A stretch of 64,000 nt of DNA, taken from Streptomyces sp. NBC_01460. Lineage in GTDB: Bacteria; Actinomycetota; Actinomycetes; Streptomycetales; Streptomycetaceae. Shown here piece after piece: positions 1 through 9,759 of the stretch. Both the position numbers and the translations under genes were made by a program. Position 1 is the stretch's first letter; each line of letters begins with the position of its first letter. Under the pieces are notes generated by a model. The model ran no database searches and was not told the origin of the DNA. It worked only from the letters and a program-made list of their open reading frames with translations. The stretch spans positions 6,014,001-6,078,000 of the forward strand of contig NZ_CP109473.1 in assembly GCF_036227405.1 (NCBI RefSeq). The letters run 5' to 3'.

Positions 1-1100
1 ACGAGCCGGCCGCCGACCAGGGCCGCCCCGACACGATGCTGGCCGGGCTGATGGTGCCCGGCGCGGGTCTCGGCACGGGGCTCGCACCACTGTCGGCCGA
101 CGGCACGGCGCACCGGCCCGATCTGGCCGACGTCGCCGGCCAGGGCCGGGCGCGCACGGCCCTTGAGGTAGCGGCGGCAGGGGGGCACCATCTCCTGCTC
201 TCCGGGCCGCCGGGGGCGGGGAAGACGATGCTGGCGGAGCGGCTCACGGCGATCCTGCCGCCGCTGTCCCGGCGGGAATCCCTCGAAGTGACGGCGGTGC
301 ACTCGGTCGCGGGCATCCTCCCGCCGGGTGAACCTCTGATCAGCAGGGCGCCGTACTGCGCGCCGCACCACTCGGCGACGATGCAGTCGCTCGTCGGCGG
401 GGGCAACGGCCTGCCGAGGCCGGGAGCGGTGTCCCTGGCGCACCGGGGAGTGCTCTTTCTCGACGAGGCGCCGGAGTTCTCCGGGCGGGCCCTCGACGCG
501 CTGCGCCAGCCCCTGGAATCCGGGCACGTGGTGGTCGCGCGAGCGGCCGGGGTGGTCCGGCTGCCCGCGCGTTTCCTGATGGTCCTGGCCGCGAACCCCT
601 GCCCCTGCGGCAGGCACACCCTGGCCGGTGCGGGCTGCGAATGCCCGCCCTCCACGGTCCGCCGCTATCAGGCGAGACTGTCGGGCCCCTTGCTTGACCG
701 GGTGGACCTCCGGGTCGAGGTGGAGCCGGTCGGAAGGGCGGATCTGATGGGACAGGGGGGCCGGGGGGAATCCTCCGCCGAGGTGGCCGTCCGGGTGCGG
801 GAGGCCAGGGAGCGCGCGGTCGAGCGGCTCGCGGGCACGCCCTGGACCACCAACAGCGAAGTGCCCGGGCACGAGCTGAGGACGAGGCTGGTCGCGGCGC
901 CCGGCGCCCTCATGGCGGCCGAGCGCGACCTGGAGCGAGGCGTCCTCACGGCCCGCGGCCTCGACCGGGTCCTGCGCGTGGCGTGGACCGTGGCGGACCT
1001 GCGGGGCGCCGACCGCCCGGACGCCTCGGACGTCGCGGTGGCGCTGGAGCTGCGGACGGGCGTCCAGCGTGGAGTCCCGATGCAGGCGGGTGCCCGGTGA
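1..1100 (+). CDS. YifB/ComM-family Mg-chelatase-like AAA+ ATPase, 5' partial
   Basis: Only the C-terminal part is present. The frame is open to the first base, so the ATG at 36 is probably internal. Counting from that ATG, a Walker A GPPGAGKT lies at residues 57-64 and a Walker B VLFLDEA near 138-144. The cysteine-containing stretch NPCPCG and the C-terminal helical domain with LSGPLLDRVDLRVEV are typical of the Mg-chelatase-like ComM/YifB family. Members are hexameric helicases linked to DNA uptake and branch migration; in Streptomyces the role is not established. The stop overlaps the GTG of the dprA gene by four bases (GTGA), so the two are probably translationally coupled. That pairing supports a role in DNA processing. 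Confidence 0.9.
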   Translation, partial: EPAADQGRPDTMLAGLMVPGAGLGTGLAPLSADGTAHRPDLADVAGQGRARTALEVAAAGGHHLLLSGPPGAGKTMLAERLTAILPPLSRRESLEVTAVHSVAGILPPGEPLISRAPYCAPHHSATMQSLVGGGNGLPRPGAVSLAHRGVLFLDEAPEFSGRALDALRQPLESGHVVVARAAGVVRLPARFLMVLAANPCPCGRHTLAGAGCECPPSTVRRYQARLSGPLLDRVDLRVEVEPVGRADLMGQGGRGESSAEVAVRVREARERAVERLAGTPWTTNSEVPGHELRTRLVAAPGALMAAERDLERGVLTARGLDRVLRVAWTVADLRGADRPDASDVAVALELRTGVQRGVPMQAGAR

Positions 1101-2275
1101 CCGCCCCGCCGGCCCCGGCCGACGACGGGCGGGAGCGGCTGGCGCGTGCGGCCCTGACCCGGGTGTTCGAGCCGGGGGACGAGCGCGGTGGCCGCTGGCT
1201 CCGCGAGGCCGGTCCCGTCGAGCTGATGCGGCGTCTCACCGGCGCGGAGGGAGCCGCGCGGACGCTCAAAGGGATGACGGCGGCCCGCCTCGCCGGCTAC
1301 CGCCTCCGGGCATCGGGCGCCGACCCCGTGCGGGACCTGGCGGACGTGGCCGCGGCCGGCGGGCGGTTCGTCTGCCCCGGTGACCGGGAGTGGCCGAGCC
1401 AGCTCGACGACCTGGGCGACGCGCGGCCGATCGGACTCTGGGTGCGTGGCAGGTCCGACCTGCGTCTCTGGGCGCTGCGCTCGGTCGCCCTGGTCGGCGC
1501 CCGGGCCTGTACGCCCTACGGGGCGCACATGGCGGCGACGCTGGCCGCGGGGCTCGCCGAGCGGGGCTGGGTGGTCGTCTCCGGGGCGGCGTTCGGGGTG
1601 GACGGCGCCGCCCACCGAGGTGCACTGGCCGCGGGTGGGGCGACTATGGCGGTGCTGGCCTGCGGGGTGGACGTGGCCTATCCCCGGGGCCATGCCGAAC
1701 TGATCGGGCGCATCGTGGAACAGGGCCTGGTCATGGGTGAGCTGCCGCCCTCGGAGCATCCGACGCGCAGCAGATTCATCCTCCGCAACAGGGTGATCGC
1801 GGCACTCACGAGAGGCACCGTGGTGGTGGAGGCCGAATACCGCAGCGGCTCACTCGTCACGGCGAGGAACGCCCAACGGCTGGGCCGCTTCGCCATGGGG
1901 GTGCCCGGCCCCGCCACCAGCGGTCTCTCGGCCGGGGTCCATGAACTCCTGCGTGGCGAGGGCGTCCTGGTCACCGATGCCGCCGAAATCTGCGAGCTGG
2001 TGGGGGAGATCGGCGACCTCGCCCCCGCCAGGACCGGACCGGTCCTGCCCCGGGACCTGCTCGACGCCGCCTCCGCGAGGGTCCTGGACGCCCTGCCCGG
2101 AACGGGTTCCCTGGGCGGGCGTGACGTGGCCCGGAACGCCGGCGTGTCGACGGACGAAACCCTCGGGCGCCTGTACGAACTTCACTCACTGGGGTTCGTC
2201 GAACGCGAGGGCGACAGGTGGCGGTTGACGCCAGGACGGACACGCGATGGCGACGCGCGGCGAGGCGGTACTTGA
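1097..2275 (+). CDS. dprA: DNA-processing protein DprA (Smf)
   Basis: The product is 392 aa, with GTG at 1097 chosen because it overlaps the upstream stop; longer in-frame starts lie inside the ATPase gene. The Rossmann core is recognisable: GARACTPYG, then [42 protein letters not shown] and [14 protein letters not shown], the classic DprA/Smf signatures for binding single-stranded DNA and loading RecA. A C-terminal winged-helix (DML1-like) segment follows at about residues 325-390. In naturally transformable bacteria DprA protects incoming DNA. In Streptomyces, which is not known to be naturally competent in the usual way, the job is unclear. Confidence 0.93.
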   Translation: MTAPPAPADDGRERLARAALTRVFEPGDERGGRWLREAGPVELMRRLTGAEGAARTLKGMTAARLAGYRLRASGADPVRDLADVAAAGGRFVCPGDREWPSQLDDLGDARPIGLWVRGRSDLRLWALRSVALVGARACTPYGAHMAATLAAGLAERGWVVVSGAAFGVDGAAHRGALAAGGATMAVLACGVDVAYPRGHAELIGRIVEQGLVMGELPPSEHPTRSRFILRNRVIAALTRGTVVVEAEYRSGSLVTARNAQRLGRFAMGVPGPATSGLSAGVHELLRGEGVLVTDAAEICELVGEIGDLAPARTGPVLPRDLLDAASARVLDALPGTGSLGGRDVARNAGVSTDETLGRLYELHSLGFVEREGDRWRLTPGRTRDGDARRGGT

Positions 2276-2537
2276 CCCGGAGCATTCGGGTGAAAAGGTG
2301 ATGCCGGTGGCCTCGGCAGCACCCGGCCGGGCCTCCGGGAACCGTGCGACCGCCGACGGTTCCCGCTGTCGGTCGTGTCCGGCGACGAAGGGGTGGCCGG
2401 GTGATTCGGGACCGAATCACACCCCACGGCTCCTTTGTCCTGCGCGCACCGCAACACCTCAGTCACGCTACGCTCACGAGGAATCCGCCCCAGAGACACG
2501 TCCCAGCACTTCACGGCAGAACGGCTCAAGGCACCAC
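2276..2537 (+). promoter_or_regulatory. whiG leader and probable promoter region
   Basis: There are 262 bases between dprA and the chosen whiG start. An in-frame open stretch exists, but its codon pattern is not coding-like and the start with a Shine-Dalgarno sequence is at 2538. A half-site resembling the BldD consensus (TCACGC, 2463-2468) and the word GACACG near 2493 (containing GACAC, the WhiA-type core) are present. No clear -35/-10 pair could be picked by eye. Confidence 0.3.
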
Positions 2538-3374
2538 ATGCCCCAGCACACCTCCGGGTCTGACCGCGCGGCAGTACCACCGGCTGCGCGTGGCACTGTG
2601 CGCCCTCCCGCCCCCTCCTCGCTCGACGAGTTGTGGCGTTCGTACAAGACCACGGGCGACGAGCGGCTGCGGGAGCAGCTGATCCTGCATTACTCACCCC
2701 TGGTGAAGTACGTCGCCGGCCGGGTCAGTGTGGGGCTGCCGTCCAACGTGGAGCAGGCGGACTTCGTCTCGTCCGGGGTCTTCGGGCTGATCGACGCCAT
2801 CGAGAAGTTCGACGTCGAGCGGGCCATCAAGTTCGAGACCTACGCGATCACCAGGATCCGCGGCGCGATGATCGACGAACTCCGCGCCCTGGACTGGATT
2901 CCCCGGTCCGTCCGGCAGAAGGCGCGCAACGTCGAACGTGCCTACGCCACGCTGGAGGCCCAGCTGCGACGCACCCCCTCCGAGGCCGAGGTCGCCGCGG
3001 AGATGGGCATCGCGCTGGAGGAACTCCACGCTGTTTTCAGCCAGTTGTCGCTCGCCAACGTGGTGGCCCTGGAGGAGCTGCTGCACGTCGGCGGCGAGGG
3101 CGGTGACCGGCTGAGCCTGATGGACACCCTGGAGGACACCGCGGCCGACAACCCGGTCGAGGTCGCCGAGGACCGCGAGCTCAGACGGATGCTCGCCCGC
3201 GCCATCAACACGCTCCCCGAAAGGGAGAAGACCGTGGTCACCCTGTACTACTACGAAGGCCTCACCCTCGCCGAGATCGGCAACGTCCTCGGAGTCACCG
3301 AGAGTAGGGTCAGCCAGATCCACACCAAGTCCGTGCTCCAGCTCCGGGCGAAACTGGCCGACGCCGGACGCTGA
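2538..3374 (+). CDS. whiG: RNA polymerase sigma factor WhiG (sporulation, FliA family)
   Basis: The product is 278 aa, close to the usual ~280. It is a sigma-28/FliA-type factor that commits aerial hyphae to sporulation in Streptomyces. Region 2 spans about residues 48-118 ([44 protein letters not shown]), region 3 about 125-200, and region 4 about 225-275 with the helix-turn-helix [22 protein letters not shown] 2538 is preceded by AAGG. Longer frames upstream are rejected because they lie in non-coding leader. WhiG activity is known in the genus to be held in check by the anti-sigma factor RsiG with c-di-GMP; that gene is not in this window. Confidence 0.96.
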   Translation: MPQHTSGSDRAAVPPAARGTVRPPAPSSLDELWRSYKTTGDERLREQLILHYSPLVKYVAGRVSVGLPSNVEQADFVSSGVFGLIDAIEKFDVERAIKFETYAITRIRGAMIDELRALDWIPRSVRQKARNVERAYATLEAQLRRTPSEAEVAAEMGIALEELHAVFSQLSLANVVALEELLHVGGEGGDRLSLMDTLEDTAADNPVEVAEDRELRRMLARAINTLPEREKTVVTLYYYEGLTLAEIGNVLGVTESRVSQIHTKSVLQLRAKLADAGR

Positions 3375-3447
3375 ACCCGAGCCGCTCCGGCCACCCGGCT
3401 CCGGACGCGGACCCCGCTCCGAGGCGACGCCGCCGTAGAGTGGACGG

Positions 3448-4029
3448 GTGCCCAGGATTCGAGCGGCCTCCGTGGCCGAGCACCGGACCATGCAGCGCGG
3501 CGCCCTCCTGGACGCCGCTCGCTCCTTGCTGTCCGAGGGCGGTACGGAGGCGCTGACCTTCCCCGCCCTCGCCGAGCGCACCGGCCTCGCCAGGTCCTCC
3601 GTCTACGAGTACTTCCGCTCCCGCGCGGCCGTGGTCGAGGAGCTCTGCGCCGTCGACTTCCCCGTCTGGGCCGCCGAGGTCGAGAACGCGATGGAGCGCT
3701 CCGGTACCCCCGAGGCGAAGATCGAGGCCTATGTGCGCAGGCAGCTCGACCTGGTCGGGGACCGGCGCCACCGCGCGGTCGTGGCGATCTCGGCCAGCGA
3801 ACTGGACGCGGGGGCACGGGAGAAGATCCGCGCCGCGCACGGCGGGCTCATCGCCATGATCGTCGAGGCGCTCGCCGACCTGGGCCACACCGAGCCGAGG
3901 CTCGCGGCCATGCTGCTGCAGGGTTCCGTGGACGCCGCGGTGCGCAGGATCGAGCTGGGCGCGGCGGAGGAACCGGGCATCGTCGCGGACACGGCCGTCG
4001 CCATGGTCCTGCGCGGCGTCCGGGGCTGA
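3448..4029 (+). CDS. TetR/AcrR-family transcriptional regulator
   Basis: The product is 193 aa. The N-terminal HTH occupies about residues 14-60, including FPALAERTGLARSSVYEYF, a textbook TetR recognition helix region. The C-terminal half is a variable ligand-binding domain with no recognisable ligand. GTG at 3448 has no Shine-Dalgarno sequence, but TAGAGT (3436-3441) lies six bases upstream, so the mRNA may be leaderless. The gene sits downstream of whiG and converges on the M23 peptidase gene; the target genes cannot be told from the sequence. Confidence 0.88.
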   Translation: MPRIRAASVAEHRTMQRGALLDAARSLLSEGGTEALTFPALAERTGLARSSVYEYFRSRAAVVEELCAVDFPVWAAEVENAMERSGTPEAKIEAYVRRQLDLVGDRRHRAVVAISASELDAGAREKIRAAHGGLIAMIVEALADLGHTEPRLAAMLLQGSVDAAVRRIELGAAEEPGIVADTAVAMVLRGVRG

Positions 4030-4808
4030 GCACCGCTCCAGGCGCTCCGAGCAGGCATGGGGCCCGCCTCCGTGAGGGGTACGCCGAACACCGGCAGCAG
4101 CCGGGAAGGGCCCCGTAGCAGCAGTGACGGAGGAAGCAGCGTCAGCGGATCCAGGTAGACGTCACCGCGCCGCAGCCCCCAGTGCAGGCACCCGGAGGCG
4201 CAGTGGGAGGGCTCCGGCCCCACCACCCCCACCACCTGCCCCGCGGTCACCTCGTCGCCCGCGGCGACCCGCGCCCGCACCGGCTCGTACGTGAAGCGGA
4301 GCGGTGGCTCCCCGCTCCCCGCCACATCGACCGAGACCACCCCGCGCCCCGCCACCGGCCCAGCGAAGGCGACCAGGCCCGAGGCGGCCGCCAGCACCGG
4401 GGTGCCCGGCGGGGCGGCCAGGTCGACCCCGCGGTGCCCCGGTCCGTAGGGACCGGCGGGGGGCTCCCAGCCCCTTACGACAAGGGGCCTGCCCGCGAGC
4501 GGCCAGACCCGGATGTCACCCGGCGGCGGCGGGCCCGTCGCCGCCCTGGCGGTGGCCGCTCCCGGCACGACCGCGAGCAGTGCCGCCAGCAGGCCGGCGA
4601 GGAGCCAGGCGAGGAGCCCGGCCGGGGAAGCGGCGGCAGAGGGAGCGGCGGCCGGGGGAGCGGCGGCTGCTGGGCCGGTCACCGGTGGGACGGGCCCGGC
4701 CGACCGCGGAACCGTCGGCGCACACGCCCGCGACGGGCCCGGCGCGGGCGGCGCCTCCGGGCGGGCGGCACGGCAGCGGCCGGCGGTCTTTCCTGGTGAG
4801 CGGCGCAT
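3729..4808 (-). CDS. Secreted M23-family (LytM-like) peptidase, unusual 3' end
   Basis: The frame is 359 aa. An Ala/Pro-rich N-terminus leads to a hydrophobic segment at about residues 64-82 (signal or anchor), then an M23 domain at about 95-245 that cleaves peptidoglycan peptide cross-bridges. The HxxxD zinc motif is H125/D129 (GHRGVD). The usual HxH motif reads C207-L-H209 (GCLHWG), so its first His is Cys. Family similarity appears to end near residue 245 (about 4074), yet the frame stays open for roughly 100 more residues, antisense through the end of the TetR gene. Either the tail is real or a 3' stop was lost by mutation or sequencing error. Confidence 0.8.
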   Translation of the reverse strand: MRRSPGKTAGRCRAARPEAPPAPGPSRACAPTVPRSAGPVPPVTGPAAAAPPAAAPSAAASPAGLLAWLLAGLLAALLAVVPGAATARAATGPPPPGDIRVWPLAGRPLVVRGWEPPAGPYGPGHRGVDLAAPPGTPVLAAASGLVAFAGPVAGRGVVSVDVAGSGEPPLRFTYEPVRARVAAGDEVTAGQVVGVVGPEPSHCASGCLHWGLRRGDVYLDPLTLLPPSLLLRGPSRLLPVFGVPLTEAGPMPARSAWSGAQPRTPRRTMATAVSATMPGSSAAPSSILRTAASTEPCSSMAASLGSVWPRSASASTIMAMSPPCAARIFSRAPASSSLAEIATTARWRRSPTRSSCLRT

Positions 4809-5085
4809 GACGGAACGATCTCCCGGATGCCCGTCCCGCGGGGATCACGGCCCGGATCTGTGGACGACCGGTGGGTTGTGGACATCGCCGTCACCCGGCA
4901 CCCGGCGGGTCCCGTACACTTCTTCTGGCGATCCGGGTCACCGGGTCGACTTCGCACGCCCCGCCACCTCCCTCTCTGCGGACGGTGGCCGCGCTCCTCG
5001 GTCCCTCGTGGCACGGCGCGTCGGGGCGTCAGGCGCGACAGCAATCCTGCGGTCGCGACAACCGAGCACCTCAAGGAGTACGGCC
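4809..5085 (+). promoter_or_regulatory. Divergent promoter region of rpsB and the M23 gene
   Basis: A 277-base gap separates the divergent M23 peptidase gene and rpsB. TACACT at 4915-4920 is a reasonable -10 hexamer for rpsB, giving a leader of about 160 bases, but no good -35 stands at the expected distance. A strong Shine-Dalgarno AAGGAG is at 5073-5078. Leader autoregulation by S2 is possible but not shown. Confidence 0.3.
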
Positions 5086-6021
5086 ATGGCCGTCGTCACG
5101 ATGCGGGAGCTGCTGGAAAGCGGCGTCCACTTCGGTCACCAGACCCGTCGCTGGAACCCGAAGATGAAGCGCTTCATCTTCACCGAGCGCAACGGCATCT
5201 ACATCATCGACCTGCTCCAGTCGCTGTCGTACATCGACCGCGCCTACGAGTTCGTCAAGGAGACCGTCGCCCACGGCGGCTCCATCATGTTCGTGGGTAC
5301 GAAGAAGCAGGCCCAGGAGGCCATCGCCGAGCAGGCGACGCGCGTCGGCATGCCGTACGTCAACCAGCGTTGGCTCGGTGGCATGCTCACCAACTTCTCC
5401 ACCGTCTACAAGCGCCTTCAGCGTCTGAAGGAGCTCGAGCTCATCGACTTCGAGGACGTGGCCGCCTCCGGCCTCACCAAGAAGGAGCTCCTGGTCCTCT
5501 CCCGCGAGAAGGCCAAGCTGGAGAAGACCCTCGGTGGTATCCGCGAGATGCAGAAGGTGCCGAGCGCCGTCTGGATCGTCGACACCAAGAAGGAGCACAT
5601 CGCCGTCGGTGAGGCGCGCAAGCTCCACATCCCGGTCGTCGCGATCCTCGACACCAACTGCGACCCCGACGAGGTCGACTACAAGATTCCGGGCAACGAC
5701 GACGCGATCCGCTCCGTCACCCTGCTCACCCGCGTGATCGCCGACGCCGTCGCCGAGGGCCTCATCGCCCGCTCCGGTGCCGCCACCGGTGACTCGAAGC
5801 CGGGCGAGAAGGCCGCCGGCGAGCCCCTCGCCGAGTGGGAGCGCGACCTGCTCACGGGCGAGAAGAAGGACGACGCCGAGGTCCAGTCCTCCGCCGAGAC
5901 CGAGAAGGCCGCCGACGCCGAGCCGGCCGCCGCCGCCGACGAGCAGGCTGCCGAGCAGGCCGAGGCGCCCGCCGCCGAGGCCCCCGCCGCCGAGGCCCCG
6001 GCCACGGACGAGCAGGCCTGA
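5086..6021 (+). CDS. rpsB: 30S ribosomal protein S2
   Basis: The product is 311 aa. It begins [20 protein letters not shown] and contains the S2 signatures ([59 protein letters not shown]). S2 joins the small subunit late and is needed for S1 function and mRNA binding. ATG 5086 is preceded by AAGGAG at 5073-5078. The last ~65 residues are a low-complexity Ala/Glu/Pro tail (repeats of APAAE), an extension common in actinobacterial S2 and likely disordered. It is followed by tsf in the conserved rpsB-tsf order. Confidence 0.98.
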   Translation: MAVVTMRELLESGVHFGHQTRRWNPKMKRFIFTERNGIYIIDLLQSLSYIDRAYEFVKETVAHGGSIMFVGTKKQAQEAIAEQATRVGMPYVNQRWLGGMLTNFSTVYKRLQRLKELELIDFEDVAASGLTKKELLVLSREKAKLEKTLGGIREMQKVPSAVWIVDTKKEHIAVGEARKLHIPVVAILDTNCDPDEVDYKIPGNDDAIRSVTLLTRVIADAVAEGLIARSGAATGDSKPGEKAAGEPLAEWERDLLTGEKKDDAEVQSSAETEKAADAEPAAAADEQAAEQAEAPAAEAPAAEAPATDEQA

Positions 6022-6042
6022 CACCCGTCAGTCACGGCTGAA

Positions 6043-6084
6043 TGACGGCGGGGGCCGGTGCACTGGCACCGCCCCCGCCGTTCA
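6043..6084 (+). terminator. rpsB-tsf intergenic hairpin (attenuator-like)
   Basis: A long GC-rich hairpin: TGACGGCGGGGG pairs with CCCCCGCCGTTCA across a smaller inner stem GGTGC/GCACC. It lies 22 bases after the rpsB stop and 39 before tsf. No T-run follows. It probably acts as a partial terminator or processing site, setting the S2 to EF-Ts ratio. Confidence 0.6.
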
Positions 6085-6122
6085 CCCGTAGATCTTTCAG
6101 ACTTCGAGAGAGAAACAGACTC

Positions 6123-6959
6123 ATGGCGAACTACACCGCCGCTGACGTCAAGAAGCTCCGCGAGCTCACCGGCGCCGGCATGATGGACTGCAAGAAGGCG
6201 CTCGACGAGGCCGACGGCAATGTGGACGGTGCCGTCGAGGCGCTCCGCATCAAGGGCCAGAAGGGCGTCGCCAAGCGCGAGGGCCGTTCCGCCGAGAACG
6301 GTGCCGTCGTCTCCCTCCTCGCCGAGGACAAGACGTCCGGCGTCCTGCTCGAGCTGAAGTGCGAGACGGACTTCGTCGCCAAGGGCGACAAGTTCCAGGC
6401 CGTCGCCAACACGCTCGCCGCCCACGTCGCCGCGACCTCCCCGGCCGACATCGAGGCGCTCCTCGCCTCCGAGATCGAGCCCGGCAAGACCGTCCAGGCG
6501 TACGTGGACGAGGCCAACGCCAACCTCGGCGAGAAGATCGTCCTGGACCGCTTCGCGCAGTTCCAGGGTGCCTACGTCTCCGTGTACATGCACCGCACCA
6601 TGCCCGACCTGCCCCCGCAGATCGGTGTCATGGTCGAGCTGGACAAGGCCGACGCCGAGCTGGCCAAGGGCCTCGCGCAGCACATCGCCGCCTTCGCCCC
6701 GAAGTACCTGTCCCGCGAGGACGTCCCGGCCGAGGTCGTCGAGGCCGAGCGCCGCGTCGCCGAGGAGACCACGCGCGCCGAGGGCAAGCCGGAGGCCGCG
6801 CTCCCGAAGATCGTCGAGGGTCGCGTCAACGGCTTCTTCAAGGAGGCCACCCTCCTCGGCCAGCCCTACGCGCTGGACAACAAGAAGTCCGTCCAGAAGG
6901 TCCTGGACGAGGCCGGTGTCACCCTGAAGCGCTTCACGCGTATCAAGGTCGGCATCTGA
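6123..6959 (+). CDS. tsf: Translation elongation factor Ts
   Basis: The product is 278 aa. EF-Ts is the guanine-nucleotide exchange factor for EF-Tu. The N-terminal UBA-like domain (MANYTAADVKKLRELTGAGM, residues 1-50) is followed by the diagnostic ETDFVAK at 81-87, which inserts into EF-Tu, and by the dimerisation/core domain to the end. ATG 6123 has a weak purine-rich GAGAGA upstream. It is the second gene of the rpsB-tsf unit. Confidence 0.98.
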   Translation: MANYTAADVKKLRELTGAGMMDCKKALDEADGNVDGAVEALRIKGQKGVAKREGRSAENGAVVSLLAEDKTSGVLLELKCETDFVAKGDKFQAVANTLAAHVAATSPADIEALLASEIEPGKTVQAYVDEANANLGEKIVLDRFAQFQGAYVSVYMHRTMPDLPPQIGVMVELDKADAELAKGLAQHIAAFAPKYLSREDVPAEVVEAERRVAEETTRAEGKPEAALPKIVEGRVNGFFKEATLLGQPYALDNKKSVQKVLDEAGVTLKRFTRIKVGI

Positions 6960-7044
6960 GTCCGTCCGCGAACAACGGTGGACCCCGATAGGGTCTGGTG
7001 CAGTCGACGGCCGCACCTAGCCGGACGACCGCAGATCTGACGAG

Positions 7045-7090
7045 GAGGCCATTGCCGCTGAGGGACAACAGACCCACCGGCAATGGCCTT
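7045..7090 (+). terminator. tsf-pyrH intergenic hairpin
   Basis: GGCCATTGCCG (7047-7057) is perfectly repeated in inverse as CGGCAATGGCC (7078-7088), extended by A-T and G-T pairs, with a 20-base loop. It is followed by TTCTTCGT. It is a plausible factor-independent terminator for rpsB-tsf, or an attenuator before pyrH. Confidence 0.65.
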
Positions 7091-7117
7091 CTTCGTATGT
7101 GCACGAGGAGAATCTCC

Positions 7118-7894
7118 ATGAACAAGGGCGCGGACGCCACACAGGGTGACCACAAGCGCGACGACGGCACGATTTCCGGACGCTTCATGCTGAAGCTGTC
7201 CGGCGAGGCCTTCGCCGGTGGCGGAGGCCTCGGTGTCGACCCCGATGTCGTGCACGCCATCGCCCGCGAGATCGCCGCGGTCGTACGCGACGGCGCGGAG
7301 ATCGCCGTCGTCATCGGCGGCGGAAACTTCTTCCGTGGCGCCGAGCTCCAGCAGCGCGGCATGGACCGGGCGCGGTCCGACTACATGGGCATGCTCGGCA
7401 CGGTCATGAACTGCCTGGCGCTGCAGGACTTCCTGGAGAAGGAAGGCATCGACTCACGCGTCCAGACCGCCATCACCATGGGCCAGGTCGCGGAGCCGTA
7501 CATCCCGCTCCGTGCCGTACGGCACCTGGAGAAGGGACGCGTCGTGATCTTCGGTGCCGGCATGGGGATGCCGTACTTCTCCACCGACACGACCGCCGCC
7601 CAGCGCGCCCTGGAGATCGACGCCGAGGCGCTGCTGATGGGGAAGAACGGCGTGGACGGGGTCTACGACTCCGACCCGAGGACCAACCCCGGCGCGGTGA
7701 AGTTCGACGCCCTGGAGTACGGCGAGGTGATCGCCCGCGACCTCAAGGTCGCCGACGCCACCGCGATCACCCTCTGCCGTGACAACCAGCTCCCGATCCT
7801 CGTCTTCGAACTGACCCAGGAGGGCAATATCGCCCGCGCGGTCAAGGGTGAGAAGATCGGCACGCTGGTGAGCGACGAGAGCACCCGGGCCTGA
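7118..7894 (+). CDS. pyrH: Uridylate kinase (UMP kinase)
   Basis: The product is 258 aa and converts UMP + ATP to UDP in pyrimidine nucleotide synthesis; it belongs to the hexameric amino-acid-kinase family. The P-loop-like start [12 protein letters not shown] is at about residues 23-34, GGGNFFRG (about 67-74) binds phosphate, and [20 protein letters not shown] and the GVYDSDPR motif follow. A polar N-terminal extension of about 20 residues precedes the core, as is usual in Streptomyces. ATG 7118 has Shine-Dalgarno GAGGAG at 7105-7110. The rpsB-tsf-pyrH-frr order is conserved widely. Confidence 0.97.
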   Translation: MNKGADATQGDHKRDDGTISGRFMLKLSGEAFAGGGGLGVDPDVVHAIAREIAAVVRDGAEIAVVIGGGNFFRGAELQQRGMDRARSDYMGMLGTVMNCLALQDFLEKEGIDSRVQTAITMGQVAEPYIPLRAVRHLEKGRVVIFGAGMGMPYFSTDTTAAQRALEIDAEALLMGKNGVDGVYDSDPRTNPGAVKFDALEYGEVIARDLKVADATAITLCRDNQLPILVFELTQEGNIARAVKGEKIGTLVSDESTRA

Positions 7895-8009
7895 CGGCCC
7901 ACGAGATGGACAACGGCCTGCCGGTCGGACACCGTGCAGGTGAGGACGCGACGCAGGATCCGCAGGACCCGACGATGCCGGGTCCGATCAAGACACGCAG
8001 GAGCACGTG

Positions 8010-8567
8010 GTGATCGAAGAAATCCTCCTCGAGGCCGAGGAGAAGATGGAGAAGGCCGTCGTCGTCGCGAAAGAGGACTTCGCCGCGATCCGCACCGGCC
8101 GTGCGCACCCGGCGATGTTCAACAAGATCGTCGCGGACTACTACGGCGCGCTGACCCCGATCAACCAGCTGGCCTCGTTCTCGGTCCCCGAGCCGCGGAT
8201 GGCCGTGGTGACCCCGTTCGACAAGACGGCGCTGCGCAACATCGAGCAGGCGATCCGTGACTCCGACCTCGGGGTCAACCCGAGCAACGACGGCAACATC
8301 ATCCGTGTGACGTTCCCCGAGCTCACGCAGGACCGCCGCAAGGAGTACATCAAGGTCGCCAAGACCAAGGCCGAGGACTCCAAGATCTCGATCCGCTCCA
8401 TCCGCCGCAAGGCCAAGGAGTCGCTCGACAAGCTCGTCAAGGACAAGGAGTCCGGCGAGGACGAGGTCCGCCGCGCGGAGAAGGAGCTCGACGACACCAC
8501 CGCGAAGTACGTGGCGCAGGTGGACGAGCTGCTCAAGCACAAGGAAGCCGAGCTGCTCGAAGTCTGA
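8010..8567 (+). CDS. frr: Ribosome recycling factor
   Basis: The product is 185 aa, the standard length. RRF splits post-termination ribosomes together with EF-G. It shows [17 protein letters not shown], the [18 protein letters not shown] motif, and the long helical [20 protein letters not shown]. Two adjacent GTG codons occur (8007, 8010). The second is chosen since AGGAG (7999-8003) is then six bases away and the protein begins with the family MIEE. Its stop overlaps the cdsA start (TGATG), implying coupled translation. Confidence 0.97.
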   Translation: MIEEILLEAEEKMEKAVVVAKEDFAAIRTGRAHPAMFNKIVADYYGALTPINQLASFSVPEPRMAVVTPFDKTALRNIEQAIRDSDLGVNPSNDGNIIRVTFPELTQDRRKEYIKVAKTKAEDSKISIRSIRRKAKESLDKLVKDKESGEDEVRRAEKELDDTTAKYVAQVDELLKHKEAELLEV

Positions 8568-9652
8568 TGAACGACTCTTCCTGGGGCGCCCCGCAGGGAG
8601 CCGGATACTGGAGCGCTCCCGAGATGGGGGCCGCTCCGGCGGGTCCTGCATACGATGTGCACGGCGCCCAGCAGACTCGGCCCATGCCCATCGTGCCGGA
8701 CGTTCCCGACGCAGGTAGAGACGCTGACGACCGCGACGACCGGAACGGGGGCGCCGCGCGCGTCAGCGGCCCCCTGTTCCGTGACGAGAAGCCGCAGGAG
8801 CCCATGTCCACCCCGCTGCCGTCCCCGCCGCCCAAGAAGCGGGCGGGGCGTGACCTGCGCGCCGCCATAGGGGTCGGTGTCGGTCTCGGTGCCCTCGTCG
8901 CCGGCTCCCTCTTCATCGTGAAGGCCGTCTTCGTCGGTGTGGTCGTGCTGGCGGTGGTGGTGGGCCTCTGGGAGCTCACCTCCCGCCTCAAGGAGCGCAA
9001 GGGCATCAACGCCCCCCTCGTGCCGCTCGCCGTCGGCGGCGCCGCGATGGTGGTCGCCGGTTATGTGCGGGAGGCGGAGGGTGCCTGGGTCGCCATGGCG
9101 CTCACCGCGCTCGCGGTGCTCGTCTGGCGGATGACGGAGCCGCCCGAGGGATACCTCAAGGACGTCACGGCGGGTGTCTTCGCCGTCTTCTACGTGCCCT
9201 TCCTGGCGACGTTCGTCACGATGATGCTCACCGCGGACGACGGTGCGTGGCGTGTGCTGACGTTCCTGCTGCTCACCGTGGTCAGCGACACCGGTGCGTA
9301 CGCCGTGGGCTGGCGCTTCGGGACGCACAAGCTGGCTCCGCGCATCAGCCCCGGGAAGACCCGTGAGGGTCTGTTGGGTGCCGTCGGTTTCGCGATGGTG
9401 GCCGGCGCCCTGTGCATGGAGTTCCTGATCGACGACGGGACCTGGTGGCAGGGTCTGCTGATGGGGCTCGCGGTCGCCGCCAGCGCCACGCTGGGCGACC
9501 TGGGTGAGTCCATGATCAAGCGGGACCTGGGCATCAAGGACATGGGCACGCTGTTGCCCGGTCACGGCGGCATCATGGACCGGCTCGACTCGCTCCTGCC
9601 GAGCGCTCCGGTCGTGTGGCTCCTGCTGGTGCTGTTCGTCGGATCGGGCTGA
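8567..9652 (+). CDS. cdsA: Phosphatidate cytidylyltransferase (CDP-diglyceride synthase)
   Basis: The product is 361 aa and makes CDP-diacylglycerol from phosphatidic acid and CTP, the branch point for membrane phospholipids. A ~90-residue hydrophilic N-terminus rich in Pro/Asp precedes the multi-spanning membrane part (about residues 95-360). The CDS signature is at the C-terminus: SMIKRDLGIKDMG, then LLPGHGGIMDRLDS. The start overlaps the frr stop. A perfect-stem terminator follows at 9681. Confidence 0.95.
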   Translation: MNDSSWGAPQGAGYWSAPEMGAAPAGPAYDVHGAQQTRPMPIVPDVPDAGRDADDRDDRNGGAARVSGPLFRDEKPQEPMSTPLPSPPPKKRAGRDLRAAIGVGVGLGALVAGSLFIVKAVFVGVVVLAVVVGLWELTSRLKERKGINAPLVPLAVGGAAMVVAGYVREAEGAWVAMALTALAVLVWRMTEPPEGYLKDVTAGVFAVFYVPFLATFVTMMLTADDGAWRVLTFLLLTVVSDTGAYAVGWRFGTHKLAPRISPGKTREGLLGAVGFAMVAGALCMEFLIDDGTWWQGLLMGLAVAASATLGDLGESMIKRDLGIKDMGTLLPGHGGIMDRLDSLLPSAPVVWLLLVLFVGSG

Positions 9653-9680
9653 CGTTCCCGGTTCCGCCTCGCGTTCCCAC

Positions 9681-9710
9681 GAAGGGCCCGCCGTCCACGG
9701 CGGGCCCTTC
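9681..9710 (+). terminator. Terminator after cdsA
   Basis: A perfect 13-bp stem GAAGGGCCCGCCG / CGGCGGGCCCTTC with a four-base TCCA loop, 28 bases after the cdsA stop. It closes the frr-cdsA unit. Confidence 0.85.
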
Positions 9711-9759
9711 GCGTGTACCCGGGGCCGCCGCTCAGCGGTTCTGCTCGGCGGGTGCCTGC

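Noticed and set aside
668..1759. Long minus-strand frames opposite dprA and its neighbour
   Set aside because: High-GC DNA gives long antisense frames; these lack family motifs and oppose well-supported genes.
4875..4920. TTGTGG as the -35 of rpsB
   Set aside because: The spacing to TACACT is about 34 bases, far too long for one promoter.
5071..6024. Long Leu/Gly/Val/Asp-rich minus-strand frame opposite rpsB
   Set aside because: Antisense shadow of a ribosomal protein gene.
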